From positions 1 through 64,000 of the forward strand of contig JAFOYH010000020.1 of the NCBI GenBank assembly GCA_017391465.1: 64,000 bases of DNA, written 5' to 3'. The notes beneath the pieces are model-generated. The model was not told the origin of the DNA, ran no database searches, and worked only from the letters and a program-made list of their open reading frames with translations. Positions 7,411 through 16,517 of this stretch are shown here, piece after piece (position 1 is the stretch's first letter; every line of letters begins with the position of its first letter). The position numbers were made by a program, and so were the translations under genes. This stretch comes from Lachnospiraceae bacterium. GTDB lineage: Bacteria > Bacillota_A > Clostridia > Lachnospirales > Lachnospiraceae.

Positions 7411-8658
7411 CTATGTGTTTCGTCCGTGTAATATAACCAGCTGTTCTGTAAATTCGTTTTTCAAATGTGAATCATATTTTATCTGAGCCATTGTACGATA
7501 GAGATCTGCAGCACGAAGGTCCTGTTCGAACATTCGGATTCCGATTGAATTTAGTTGTTCTTTATATACACTGATTTTTGTGAGCATTGGAATGGAAGCA
7601 TTGTGTTTTATACAATTCAGTAAAGGTGCAGCATCTTTCTGGAAACCGAGAATTCGAGCATAGAAGGCATATCCGTTTTGAACAAACAATTGGAAATCCT
7701 CTTTTTTCTGGTTTGTAAGGAGATGAAGGATGCATCTGGATAAACGCGTATAAGTATATGTTTTTGTTTTTAAAGCTGCAACCAGATCATCAATTTTTGT
7801 AAAATCAGGAAAGTTTTTGTGAATAAGATTCGATATATCTTCATTCATATCAATATATTCGGTTAGTTTTTCCTTATGTTCCAAGTATGAATTTGCAAAA
7901 GAAGCTGAAAAATCATTCATATATATAGGCATGGATTTACAAAATTGCTGAGAAATGATTTCTAAACAAGTATTTGGAATTCCGTATGCAGACTGACAGT
8001 CGGAGACGGAGGTGAATTTATGACGCAGTGCTGAGGCTGAAACAAAATAATCATTTGATTCAAGGCTATGATAACCTTGACCAATACGGCGAATGGGTAC
8101 TGGCTTTATATGAGATCCTGTTTTTTTGAGGGCAATCATATATTCTAATGCTAAAATATTATTTGGTGAAAAAAAAGCGGATGCATTTGGCACATAATAT
8201 TCTAACGCCTGTTCTCGTGCGGAAGGATAAGGATATCCTTTTTTCAAAGCTTCGGTTAATATTTTTTTATATCTTTCGGGTTCGTTTAAAATAATATCTG
8301 AAACTTCGTCTAAGCGTGTAAAAAAATCAGTTTCACCTTCGCCGGATTCGCATCCAAAACATAATTCTTCTACACATCCTAGTGCGTTTAAATGTGCAAT
8401 GGCACCTTCTGCAAAAACAGAAGCACTTCCGGTTGCATAATATAAAGGAAGTTCGATAACCAAATCTGCACCATTTAATAGGGCCATTTTTGCTCTTGAA
8501 TGTTTAGGCATCCATGCGGGTTCACCGCGCTGTGTAAAATTACCACTCATAATGACAATAACATAATCCAGACCGGATTCTTTTTTGAATTTTTCAATCT
8601 GATATTTATGACCATTATGAAATGGATTATATTCTGCTATAATTGCACCAATTTTCAT
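7411..8658 (-). CDS. tmcAL: tRNA(Met) cytidine acetate ligase
   Basis: TmcAL (YlbM) uses ATP and acetate to make N4-acetylcytidine at the wobble base of elongator tRNA-Met. The 415-residue product begins MKIGAIIAEYNPFHNGH with the HxGH nucleotidyltransferase motif, followed by MSGNFTQRGEPA and ADLVIELPLYYATGSASVFAEGA, all family hallmarks. I set the start at the ATG at 8658: GGAGG (8668-8664) lies 5 bases upstream, while the longer frame to 8670 overlaps that ribosome site. It is first in an operon with ylbJ and is divergent from pta. Confidence 0.92.
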   Translation of the reverse strand: MKIGAIIAEYNPFHNGHKYQIEKFKKESGLDYVIVIMSGNFTQRGEPAWMPKHSRAKMALLNGADLVIELPLYYATGSASVFAEGAIAHLNALGCVEELCFGCESGEGETDFFTRLDEVSDIILNEPERYKKILTEALKKGYPYPSAREQALEYYVPNASAFFSPNNILALEYMIALKKTGSHIKPVPIRRIGQGYHSLESNDYFVSASALRHKFTSVSDCQSAYGIPNTCLEIISQQFCKSMPIYMNDFSASFANSYLEHKEKLTEYIDMNEDISNLIHKNFPDFTKIDDLVAALKTKTYTYTRLSRCILHLLTNQKKEDFQLFVQNGYAFYARILGFQKDAAPLLNCIKHNASIPMLTKISVYKEQLNSIGIRMFEQDLRAADLYRTMAQIKYDSHLKNEFTEQLVILHGRNT

Positions 8659-8778
8659 GACGACCTCCATTGATTATTTTATATGTATTATACCTGTTTT
8701 AAAAAAAATAAAAAGACATTATTAAAAATATGCTCGCAAAAAAATACAAAAATATGTGCTAATGAAAGATAATTTTAC

Positions 8779-8807
8779 TTGTTTTGCATGAATAAGTAGT
8801 ATATAAT
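8779..8807 (+). promoter_or_regulatory. Sigma-A-type promoter for pta
   Basis: A perfect TATAAT (8802-8807) has a poor -35 (TTGTTT, 8779-8784) 17 bases upstream. The leader to the pta ATG is about 43 bases and carries GAAAGGGG as ribosome site. Confidence 0.6.
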
Positions 8808-8856
8808 AATGTTCGTGAAAATAATAATTTCTTAATTTTGAAAGGGGATATTCATC

Positions 8857-9849
8857 ATGGGATTTATTGATGGTATTAAAGCACGTGCTAAATCCGATAT
8901 TAAAACAATCGTTCTTCCAGAATCTTATGATATGCGTGTTATTGAAGCAGCAGCTAAAATTAAAGAAGAAGGAATCGCAAAAGTTATTCTTGTAGGAGAT
9001 CCAGAAGATATTGCTAAAAACTGTGGCAATTATGATTTGTCTGGTATTGAAATCATTGATCCTGAAACATATCCAGGTCTTGATGATTTCATCGTACATT
9101 TCTATGAATTACGTAAGAGAAAAGGTATGACATTAAATGATGCTCGTCGTATTCTCACATCCAACTATTTATTCTTTGGATGTATGTTAGTTAAGATGAA
9201 ACTTGCTGACGGTATGGTTGGCGGTGCTACAACACCAACAGCGAACCTTCTTCGTCCATCTCTTCAGATTTTACAGACAGCTCCAGAAAGCAAACTTGTT
9301 TCCGCTTTCTTCGTGCTTGATGTGCCAAACTGTGAAATGGGTGCAGACGGCGTATTTATTTTCGCTGACTGTGGTTTGAATCAGAATCCTTCTTCTGAAG
9401 AACTTGCACATATCGCAAGCGATTCTGCAAAAACATTTGAAACACTTGTTGGTAAAAAACCAATTACAGCTATGCTTTCTCATTCTACAATGGGTTCTGC
9501 AAAACATGCAGATGTTGATAAAGTTTACAATGCTGTAGAACTTGCTCATAAATTTTATCCAGATCTTCTTGTGGATGGTGAATTCCAGCTTGATGCTGCT
9601 ATTGTTCCTGAAGTTGGTCAGCAGAAAGCTCCTGGCAACGAAATCGCTGGTCGTGCAAACGTACTTATTTTCCCTGACCTTGATGCTGGTAACATTGGTT
9701 ATAAACTTGTTCAGAGACTTGCTAAAGCAGAAGCTTACGGTCCAATTACACAGGGTCTTGGTGGTCCTGTTAACGACTTGTCCCGTGGTTGTTCCGCAGA
9801 CGATATCGTTGGTGTTGTTGCAATCACAGCAGTTCAGGCTCAGATGTAA
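8857..9849 (+). CDS. pta: Phosphate acetyltransferase
   Basis: Interconverts acetyl-CoA and acetyl phosphate, the first step of the acetate-forming, ATP-yielding pathway. The 330-residue product is the short Pta form: KTIVLPESYDMRVIEAAAKI at the N-terminus and GGPVNDLSRGCSADDIVGVVAITAVQAQ at the C-terminus. Codon use looks biased toward frequent codons, as expected for strong expression. Acetate kinase (ackA), often the next gene, is absent; pta is closed by a strong terminator, so it is a single-gene unit. Confidence 0.95.
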   Translation: MGFIDGIKARAKSDIKTIVLPESYDMRVIEAAAKIKEEGIAKVILVGDPEDIAKNCGNYDLSGIEIIDPETYPGLDDFIVHFYELRKRKGMTLNDARRILTSNYLFFGCMLVKMKLADGMVGGATTPTANLLRPSLQILQTAPESKLVSAFFVLDVPNCEMGADGVFIFADCGLNQNPSSEELAHIASDSAKTFETLVGKKPITAMLSHSTMGSAKHADVDKVYNAVELAHKFYPDLLVDGEFQLDAAIVPEVGQQKAPGNEIAGRANVLIFPDLDAGNIGYKLVQRLAKAEAYGPITQGLGGPVNDLSRGCSADDIVGVVAITAVQAQM

Positions 9850-9870
9850 TCACTTATTTGAGATCATTTT

Positions 9871-9899
9871 AGGACTGGCAATAAAGCCAGTCCTTTTTG
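9871..9899 (+). terminator. Terminator after pta
   Basis: A 9-bp perfect stem AGGACTGGC/GCCAGTCCT (9871-9879/9886-9894) with a six-base loop, followed by TTTTT. Confidence 0.92.
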
Positions 9900-9989
9900 A
9901 TGTTTTACAGATTTTGATATAAATGATTTGTTTCAAATACACAGAATATGTGTCAAGGGAAAATACTTTACATTACTTAAAAATAATTA

Positions 9990-10018
9990 TTGACAAAATA
10001 TTCTGTCCTATGTATAAT
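9990..10018 (+). promoter_or_regulatory. Consensus sigma-A promoter for yceD-rpmF
   Basis: TTGACA (9990-9995) and TATAAT (10013-10018) with a 17-base spacer: both boxes are perfect. The leader to yceD is about 22 bases with TAGGAG at 10035-10040. Confidence 0.92.
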
Positions 10019-10046
10019 TAGTGAGGTATGGAGTTAGGAGACGTCT

Positions 10047-10565
10047 ATGTATATTAATATTTCAGAGCTTATTTCTACACCATTTAAAACGGAAACTTTT
10101 AATGTCCCTGTTGATATGGAAGTTTATAAATTGAACGGTGAGCAATTTCCGTTTCAAGATAAGAGTGAACTTGAATTAACCATATCGAATACAGGGAACT
10201 GGAAAGTCCATCTTGAAGGACATTGGCAGGGAACGCTTAACATTCCATGTGCTCGTTGTCTGAAAGAGGTGGCTGTACCATTTGATATTGATCTGGATGA
10301 GGATTTGGATTTATCGCCGAAACGTCAGACGGATGATGCAGATGACAGCTATGTGGAGGAGAGCAGCATTAATACAGACGCTCTGATCAATCATGAAATT
10401 TTAATTCGTTTTCCAATGAAAACATTGTGCCGTGATGATTGCAAAGGTATGTGTTTAAAATGTGGAAAGGATTTAAACAAAGGTGAGTGTGGTTGTGACA
10501 GGGCTGTTTTAGACCCTCGAATGGCTGCCATTCAGGATATTTTTAAGAATTTTAAGGAGGTGTAA
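10047..10565 (+). CDS. yceD: YceD/DUF177 family protein
   Basis: YceD-family proteins precede rpmF in most bacteria and are linked to 23S rRNA maturation or large-subunit assembly; the mechanism is not settled. The 172-residue product has the family cysteines: CARCLKEV (about 71-78) and a C-terminal cluster beginning CRDDCKGMCLKCGKDL and ending GECGCD, a likely metal site. It is driven by a consensus promoter, and its last codons overlap the AAGGAGG ribosome site of rpmF, 3 bases before that gene, so the two are co-expressed. Confidence 0.9.
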   Translation: MYINISELISTPFKTETFNVPVDMEVYKLNGEQFPFQDKSELELTISNTGNWKVHLEGHWQGTLNIPCARCLKEVAVPFDIDLDEDLDLSPKRQTDDADDSYVEESSINTDALINHEILIRFPMKTLCRDDCKGMCLKCGKDLNKGECGCDRAVLDPRMAAIQDIFKNFKEV

Positions 10566-10568
10566 TCC

Positions 10569-10748
10569 ATGTCCATTTGTCCAAAGAATAAATCATCCAA
10601 AGCTAGAAGAGATAGCCGTAGAGCTAACTGGAAAATGACTGCACCAGCATTGGTTAAATGCAGCCATTGTGGTGAACTTATGATGCCACACAGAGTTTGT
10701 AAAGCTTGTGGATACTACGATAAAAAATCTATCGTTGAAGTACAGTAA
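10569..10748 (+). CDS. rpmF: 50S ribosomal protein L32
   Basis: Small basic protein of the large subunit. The 59-residue product reads MSICPKNKSSKARRDSRRAN at the start and has the zinc-ribbon pairs CSHC and CKAC (starting near residues 31 and 44). The usual MAVPKNK start is replaced by MSICPKNK, a small variation. AAGGAGG immediately precedes the ATG inside the end of yceD. A strong terminator follows within 20 bases. Confidence 0.95.
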   Translation: MSICPKNKSSKARRDSRRANWKMTAPALVKCSHCGELMMPHRVCKACGYYDKKSIVEVQ

Positions 10749-10765
10749 TTAAACATATGATTTTG

Positions 10766-10794
10766 AAAGACAGGAAATTTCCTGTCTTTTTTTT
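10766..10794 (+). terminator. Terminator after rpmF
   Basis: A perfect 24-base palindrome (10766-10789) forms a GACAGG/CCTGTC-based stem and runs straight into eight T (10787-10794). Confidence 0.9.
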
Positions 10795-10813
10795 CTGTCT
10801 TTTATTTTTAGGG

Positions 10814-10842
10814 TTGATAAAATGAATATTATCTAGTATATT
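10814..10842 (+). promoter_or_regulatory. Sigma-A promoter for plsX-acpP
   Basis: TTGATA (10814-10819) and TATATT (10837-10842), each 5/6 to consensus, separated by 17 bases. There is no FapR-like operator I can recognise. Confidence 0.75.
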
Positions 10843-10880
10843 TATAGTTGATTACGGAAATTGTAATTGGAGGCTATTTT

Positions 10881-11894
10881 ATGAAAGAATTTGTAACCGT
10901 TGCTTTAGACGTAATGGGTGGTGACTATGCACCATTTGAGACGGTCAAGGGCGGCGTTGATGCCGTAAATGCCAATAGCGAAGTAAAGGTTCTGATGGTT
11001 GGTGATGAGGCCCAGATCCAGGCTGAACTTTCAAAATATATTTATGATAAAGAACGTATTGAAGTGATTCCGACAACTGAGGTAATCGACTGTAATGAAC
11101 CACCGGTTCAAGCTGTTCGTAAAAAGAAGGATTCTTCTCTTGTGCGTTGTCAACGACTTGTTAAAAATGGTGAAGCAGATGCGGTTGTGTCTGCAGGTTC
11201 GACAGGTGCGATTCTTGCCGGTGGTCAGTTGATTATCGGTCGAATTAAAGGAATTCATCGTCCTCCGTTGGCGCCTTTAATTCCTACAGCGAAAGGTTTT
11301 TCCATGTTAATCGATTGTGGTGCTAATGTGGATGCCAGACCAAACCATTTGGTTCAGTTTGCACAGATTGGTACTTTATATATGAAACATTACATGAATA
11401 TTGAGAATCCTAAAGTTGCCATTGTAAATATTGGTACAGAAGAGGAAAAAGGAAATCAATTGGTTAAAGAGACCTATCCTTTGTTGAAAGAATGTCCGGG
11501 AATTAATTTTATTGGAAGTATAGAAGCACGTGATATCCCCGCAGGACTTGCAGATGTCATTGTGTGTGAAGCTTTTGTTGGCAATGTTATTTTAAAATTG
11601 TATGAAGGTGTTGCAATGACACTTGTTCATAGATTAAAATCAGAAATGATGACTTCAACACGATATAAAATTGGTGGTTTACTTGTTAAGCCGGCGATGA
11701 AGTCTGTCATGAAAGATTTTGATGCAACCGAATATGGTGGAGCACCGTTACTCGGTCTCAAAGGGCTTGTTGTGAAATCTCACGGAAGTTCCGATGCTTA
11801 TGAAATTCGTAATTCTATTCTTCAATGCATAACATTCAAAAAACAGAATATCAATGTACGGATAGAGGAAGCATTAAATCAGTCAAATCAATAA
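10881..11894 (+). CDS. plsX: Phosphate acyltransferase PlsX
   Basis: Converts acyl-ACP to acyl phosphate, the donor used by PlsY for the first acylation of glycerol-3-phosphate. The 337-residue product starts MKEFVTVALDVMGGDYAP and contains VSAGSTGAILAGG and the C-terminal YGGAPLLGLKGLVVKSHGSS signature. The ATG at 10881 is set by TTGGAGG (10867-10873); the frame extends to 10848 but without support. It is followed 23 bases on by acpP, placing an acyl donor and its carrier in one transcript; plsY is at 29.8 kb. Confidence 0.95.
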   Translation: MKEFVTVALDVMGGDYAPFETVKGGVDAVNANSEVKVLMVGDEAQIQAELSKYIYDKERIEVIPTTEVIDCNEPPVQAVRKKKDSSLVRCQRLVKNGEADAVVSAGSTGAILAGGQLIIGRIKGIHRPPLAPLIPTAKGFSMLIDCGANVDARPNHLVQFAQIGTLYMKHYMNIENPKVAIVNIGTEEEKGNQLVKETYPLLKECPGINFIGSIEARDIPAGLADVIVCEAFVGNVILKLYEGVAMTLVHRLKSEMMTSTRYKIGGLLVKPAMKSVMKDFDATEYGGAPLLGLKGLVVKSHGSSDAYEIRNSILQCITFKKQNINVRIEEALNQSNQ

Positions 11895-11917
11895 TTCACT
11901 TGAAAGGATGTTACATT

Positions 11918-12148
11918 ATGGAATTAGAAAGATTAAAAGAGATTATTGTGGATGTCATGGATGTTGATAGTGATGATATCACATTAGAATCTTCTTTCGT
12001 TGAAGATTTCGGCTGCGATTCCTTAGATATTGCGCAGATTATTATGGCTATCGAGGATGAACTGGACATTGAGATCGTTGGTGAGACAGCTGAACATATC
12101 GAAACGGTTGGCGATGCATTAGATGCCATCAGAGAATATTTAAATTAA
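11918..12148 (+). CDS. acpP: Acyl carrier protein
   Basis: Carries growing acyl chains on 4'-phosphopantetheine during fatty-acid synthesis. The 76-residue acidic product has the attachment site GCDSLD with Ser35 as the modified residue. The surrounding helix reads DIAQIIMAIEDELDIEI, a little unlike the usual DTVELVMALEE form, but length and charge are standard. The ATG at 11918 follows GAAAGGA by 9 bases. It shares a transcript with plsX and ends in a strong terminator; coaD in this window supplies the CoA for its activation. Confidence 0.92.
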   Translation: MELERLKEIIVDVMDVDSDDITLESSFVEDFGCDSLDIAQIIMAIEDELDIEIVGETAEHIETVGDALDAIREYLN

Positions 12149-12161
12149 TTCTTATATGTAG

Positions 12162-12197
12162 AAAAGGAGTCTCGATTGGATCGATGACTCCTTTTTT
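12162..12197 (+). terminator. Terminator after acpP
   Basis: Stem AAAAGGAGTC/GACTCCTTTT (12162-12171/12186-12195), extended by inner pairing of TCGAT with ATCGA, with its 3' arm ending in a T-run. Confidence 0.9.
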
Positions 12198-12224
12198 GGA
12201 ATTTGAGTTAGAAAGAAGGCAATT

Positions 12225-12950
12225 ATGGATAATGTAAAAATTAATTCTTTTCAAGAGCAGATTCAGTATGAATATAATGATCTCAATCTTCTTGAAACAG
12301 CATTAACACATAGTTCGTATGCAAATGAACATCAATTAAAAAAAACACAGAACAATGAAAGACTTGAATTTCTTGGGGATGCAGTTCTCGAACTCGTATC
12401 CAGTGATTTGCTGTTTAAAACTTATCCAGATAAATTGGAAGGCGTACTAAGTAAAACAAGAGCAAGTCTTGTATGTGAACCTGCATTAGCCTTTTGCGCA
12501 AGAAAACTTAATCTTGGAATTTATTTACGCTTGGGCAAAGGTGAAGATCTTACAGGGGGAAGAGACAGGGATTCGATTCTTTCGGATGCTTTAGAAGCTG
12601 TAATCGGCAGTATTTACCTTGATGGAGGCATAGAGCATGCGCGTTCATTTATTATGAATTTTGTTTTAAATGATATAGAAAATACACGTTTATTCATGGA
12701 CTGTAAAACGATTTTGCAGGAAAACATACAGAGCTGGTCAAAAGAAACACTTATCTATGAATTGGTAGATGCAACTGGACCAGAACATAACCGTACATTT
12801 ATAATGCAGGTGCGATTAGGCGAAGAAGTTCTTGGTATTGGAACTGGACGTACAAAACAGGCGGCAGGTCAAAATGCAGCATATCATTCCTTATTGCAAT
12901 TGCGTTCTAAGGGGTTATTTAAAAACAGGGATGAAAAAATATGTATTTAA
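12225..12950 (+). CDS. rnc: Ribonuclease III
   Basis: Double-strand-specific endonuclease that processes rRNA and other RNAs. The 241-residue product has the catalytic signature NERLEFLGDAVLEL (about 44-57), DALEAVIGSIYLDGG in the second acidic segment, and a C-terminal dsRNA-binding domain (about 160-230; the segment GIGTGRTKQAAGQNAA is visible). Its end overlaps the start of smc by 10 bases, implying translational coupling. The rnc-smc-ftsY order is widely conserved in Firmicutes. Confidence 0.95.
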   Translation: MDNVKINSFQEQIQYEYNDLNLLETALTHSSYANEHQLKKTQNNERLEFLGDAVLELVSSDLLFKTYPDKLEGVLSKTRASLVCEPALAFCARKLNLGIYLRLGKGEDLTGGRDRDSILSDALEAVIGSIYLDGGIEHARSFIMNFVLNDIENTRLFMDCKTILQENIQSWSKETLIYELVDATGPEHNRTFIMQVRLGEEVLGIGTGRTKQAAGQNAAYHSLLQLRSKGLFKNRDEKICI

Positions 12951-15900
12951 AAAGCATTGAATTGCAAGGGTTTAAGTCTTTTGCAAATAAAACTGTATTA
13001 AAATTTAATAAAGGAATTACTGGAATTGTGGGACCTAACGGCAGCGGAAAGAGTAATGTTGCTGATGCTGTTCGATGGGTGCTTGGTGAACAAAGTGCCA
13101 AGCAACTTCGCGGCAGCAAGATGGAAGACGTTATTTTTTCCGGTACCGAAAGTCGCAAACCTTTAGGTTTCGCTTATGTGGCGATAACAATAGATAATTC
13201 GGATCATAAACTACCAATGGATTATGATGAACTTACGGTCGCACGACGTGTTTATCGTTCGGGGGAAAGTGAGTATTTGATCAATGGACATACCAGTCGT
13301 TTGAAAGATGTTCAGGAATTGTTTTTTGATACTGGAATTGGTAAAGAAGGGTATTCTATTATTGGGCAAGGGCAAATTGACAAAATACTTAGCGGAAAGC
13401 CAGAAGATCGTCGTGAATTGTTTGATGAAGCAGTCGGAATTGTAAAATACAAAAAGAGAAAAGCATTGGCAGAAAAGAATTTGGCCATTGAAAAACAAAA
13501 TCTTTACCGTGTGAGTGATATTCTTGGTGAATTAGAAAAACAGATTGGTCCCTTGTCAAAACAATCCGAAAAAGCAAAAACATATTTGAAATTAAGAGAT
13601 ACATTAAAAGAATACGATGTTGTTATGTATGTTTCAGAATATGAACGTCTGAAGGAGGTTGTTCGTAATCTTTCTGAAAAAGTTGTTATTGCACAAAATG
13701 ACTATGACGAAAGTCAGAAATCACTCGAAAAAGCGCGTCAGGACCATGAAACAATAGAAAAAGAAATTGATGATTTAAATCATCAGATTGACCAGTTTAA
13801 ACAGCGTATTTCGGAAATTCAATTAAATCGTGAAAAGTCCGAAAGTGAAATTCGTCTTTTAGAAGAACAAATTCGAAGTGAACAAACAACAACCAGTCAT
13901 TATCAAGAACGAAAAGACCAGATTTTTGATAACATTGGTCAAAAGCAATCGGATATTAAAGTATGGTCTATTGAACTTAAGACATTGGATGATAAAATTA
14001 ATACATTGCAAGATGCAAAGAAACATGCAGAAATGAATTTGAATGCTGTGACAGGGACAATTGATCAGCTTCGTTTGGCCATAGAAGAAAAGAATGGGGA
14101 TATTATTGAATCACTAAATCATATTGGCAGTACTAAAGCAAAAATTCATCGGTACGATGCTATGTTGGAACAAATTCAAATTCGTAAATCCGAATTAAAC
14201 CAACGATTACTTACGCTGCAAAGTGAATCTTCAACCAGAGAAGAAACCTTAGACCAATATTTATCCGAAGAAAACAAATTAAAGGAAACTCAGAAAACAC
14301 TTAAAGATCAGTTGTTTCAATATGATTCTGCCGGAAAGGAGATTCAGAAAACGATTGATGTATGTCATGAACGTTTAAATACCAAAGAAGAAGAATATCA
14401 TCGATTAAGCTCCAGATTTCAAACTTTACAGAGCATCACCGAACGATATGAAGGCTATGGTAACAGTATTCGAAAAATCATGGAGCAGAAACGTCAGGTT
14501 CATGGCATCATCGGTGTTGTTGCAGATATAATTAAAGTTAATAAAGATTACGAAACTGCTATAGAAACCGCATTAGGAGGCAGTATTCAGAATGTTGTGA
14601 CTCGAGATGAAAAAACAGCAAAAATCATGATTGATTTTTTAAAGCATAATAAACTGGGGCGTGCAACTTTTTTGCCTTTGACAAGTATCGTACCGAGAAA
14701 CCTTCCCGAAAAGGATAAAATCTTAAACGAAGAAGGCGTTATTGGTATAGCTAATGATCTTGTTCAGCCAATGAAGGATTTTTCTGTTTTAGCAGATCAT
14801 CTTCTTGGAAAAATTGTTGTTGTCGATCATATGGATCATGCACTTCGACTGGCAAAGAAATATCATTATTCCTTAAGAATTGTTACATTAGAGGGGGAAT
14901 CGTTAAGTCCTGGAGGATCCATTTCTGGTGGTACATTTAAAAATAATAGTAATCTGTTAGGCCGTCATCGTGAAATGGACGAAATGCGTTTGAAAATGGA
15001 AGCATTAAAAAATGAATTGGCTGTTTTAAATAAAGAAACGGATGCGGCTCATGATCAAAAACGTTCAAATAAACGACGAATAAGTATGATTCAGGATGAA
15101 TTGCAACAGATTGAGTTGAAATTAAATACACTTTATGTACATATCAAAGAATTAAAATCTTCGGAATCTTCACAGAGTATTCTGTATCGCGAATTATCCT
15201 CGGAATTTGAAGAATTAAAGCATCAGACTTCAGAAATTGATGCTTTCAAAAAAGCATTATATGAAGAACAGACGATGTATGAATTTAAGAAATCCGAATC
15301 TGAAAATTCGATTGAAGGATTAAATATCAAATTGGAAGAAGAAGTTTCAAAACAACAAATTGTTACTGGTAAAACAGCAGAATTAGGCATAGATTTTTCA
15401 AGTTATGTTCAAAAACAAGATTTTCTGAAACAAAATCTTGTTCGTACAACTTCTGAACTCAAAAATCTTGAAGAAGAAATGAAGCATTTGGAAGAAGAGA
15501 TTGAAGAACATCAGAAATCTATTACAGAAAAGAATTTGAAAGTGGATCATATGTTGGATGTACTTGAAAATTCAGACTATAATGACGAAGAAATCCGTAA
15601 ACAATTGGGAGATTTGCAAATTACCAAAGAGAAATTATCTTTAAAACAAAAAAAATTCTTTTCATTGCATGAAGAATTATCGACCCGTTGCAGTTTGCTA
15701 GACAAAGAAATTTTCAGATTAAATCATGATATTGAAAGAAGTGATGATGAACGAAATAAGATGAGTAACTATATGTGGGAAGAATATGCACTTACATATA
15801 TTTCTGCCATTGAAATGAATTCGAATTGTTTTGATTCTGTGTCTAAAGACGAACTTTCCAAGAGGATTATCGAATTAAAGAAAGAAATTAAAAATCTTGG

Positions 15901-16507
15901 TCATATTAATCTAAATGCCATTGAGGAATTTAAAGAAGTATCAGAGAGATACGAGTTGTTGAAATCTCAACATGATGATTTGGTTTCTGCTGAAGAAAAA
16001 CTTTCCGGCATTATCATTGATTTGGATCAGGCGATGCGTGAGCAATTTAAAAAGAATTTTGTGATTATACAACAGAATTTTAAGCGTGTATTTGCAGAAT
16101 TATTTGGTGGTGGAAAAGGTACGCTTGAGCTGATGGAGGATGCAGATCTGTTAGATGCGGGTATTCGTATTATTGCACAGCCGCCTGGCAAAAAACTTCA
16201 GAATATGATGCAGCTTTCCGGTGGTGAAAAAGCATTAACGGCAATTGCTTTATTATTTGCAATTCAAAGCTTGAAACCATCTCCATTCTGCTTGCTGGAT
16301 GAAATTGAAGCTGCTCTTGATGATGCAAACGTTAAACGTTATGCAAGGTATTTAAATAATTTAACAGAAGATACTCAATTTATTATTATTACGCATCGAC
16401 GCGGTACGATGAATGCCGCAGATGTTCTTTACGGAGTAACCATGCAGGAAAAAGGTGTTTCCGCATTGGTTTCTGTGAATTTAATTGAAAATGAATTAAC
16501 AAAATAG
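12941..16507 (+). CDS. smc: Chromosome segregation protein SMC
   Basis: Condensin ATPase that organises and segregates the chromosome with ScpA and ScpB. The 1188-residue product is full length: Walker A GPNGSGKSN (about 32-40), a first coiled coil (about 170-500), a hinge (about 510-640, containing VHGIIGVVADIIKV and a glycine-rich GGSISGGTF segment), a second coiled coil (about 680-1020), then the signature LSGGEKALTAIALLFAI and Walker B FCLLDEIEAALDD. It starts inside the rnc tail (10-base overlap) and is followed 10 bases later by ftsY. Confidence 0.97.
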   Translation: MYLKSIELQGFKSFANKTVLKFNKGITGIVGPNGSGKSNVADAVRWVLGEQSAKQLRGSKMEDVIFSGTESRKPLGFAYVAITIDNSDHKLPMDYDELTVARRVYRSGESEYLINGHTSRLKDVQELFFDTGIGKEGYSIIGQGQIDKILSGKPEDRRELFDEAVGIVKYKKRKALAEKNLAIEKQNLYRVSDILGELEKQIGPLSKQSEKAKTYLKLRDTLKEYDVVMYVSEYERLKEVVRNLSEKVVIAQNDYDESQKSLEKARQDHETIEKEIDDLNHQIDQFKQRISEIQLNREKSESEIRLLEEQIRSEQTTTSHYQERKDQIFDNIGQKQSDIKVWSIELKTLDDKINTLQDAKKHAEMNLNAVTGTIDQLRLAIEEKNGDIIESLNHIGSTKAKIHRYDAMLEQIQIRKSELNQRLLTLQSESSTREETLDQYLSEENKLKETQKTLKDQLFQYDSAGKEIQKTIDVCHERLNTKEEEYHRLSSRFQTLQSITERYEGYGNSIRKIMEQKRQVHGIIGVVADIIKVNKDYETAIETALGGSIQNVVTRDEKTAKIMIDFLKHNKLGRATFLPLTSIVPRNLPEKDKILNEEGVIGIANDLVQPMKDFSVLADHLLGKIVVVDHMDHALRLAKKYHYSLRIVTLEGESLSPGGSISGGTFKNNSNLLGRHREMDEMRLKMEALKNELAVLNKETDAAHDQKRSNKRRISMIQDELQQIELKLNTLYVHIKELKSSESSQSILYRELSSEFEELKHQTSEIDAFKKALYEEQTMYEFKKSESENSIEGLNIKLEEEVSKQQIVTGKTAELGIDFSSYVQKQDFLKQNLVRTTSELKNLEEEMKHLEEEIEEHQKSITEKNLKVDHMLDVLENSDYNDEEIRKQLGDLQITKEKLSLKQKKFFSLHEELSTRCSLLDKEIFRLNHDIERSDDERNKMSNYMWEEYALTYISAIEMNSNCFDSVSKDELSKRIIELKKEIKNLGHINLNAIEEFKEVSERYELLKSQHDDLVSAEEKLSGIIIDLDQAMREQFKKNFVIIQQNFKRVFAELFGGGKGTLELMEDADLLDAGIRIIAQPPGKKLQNMMQLSGGEKALTAIALLFAIQSLKPSPFCLLDEIEAALDDANVKRYARYLNNLTEDTQFIIITHRRGTMNAADVLYGVTMQEKGVSALVSVNLIENELTK

Positions 16508-16517
16508 GAGGATTGTT

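Noticed and set aside
14937..15131. Minus-strand frame inside smc
   Set aside because: It is a shadow of the coiled-coil coding region with no ribosome site.
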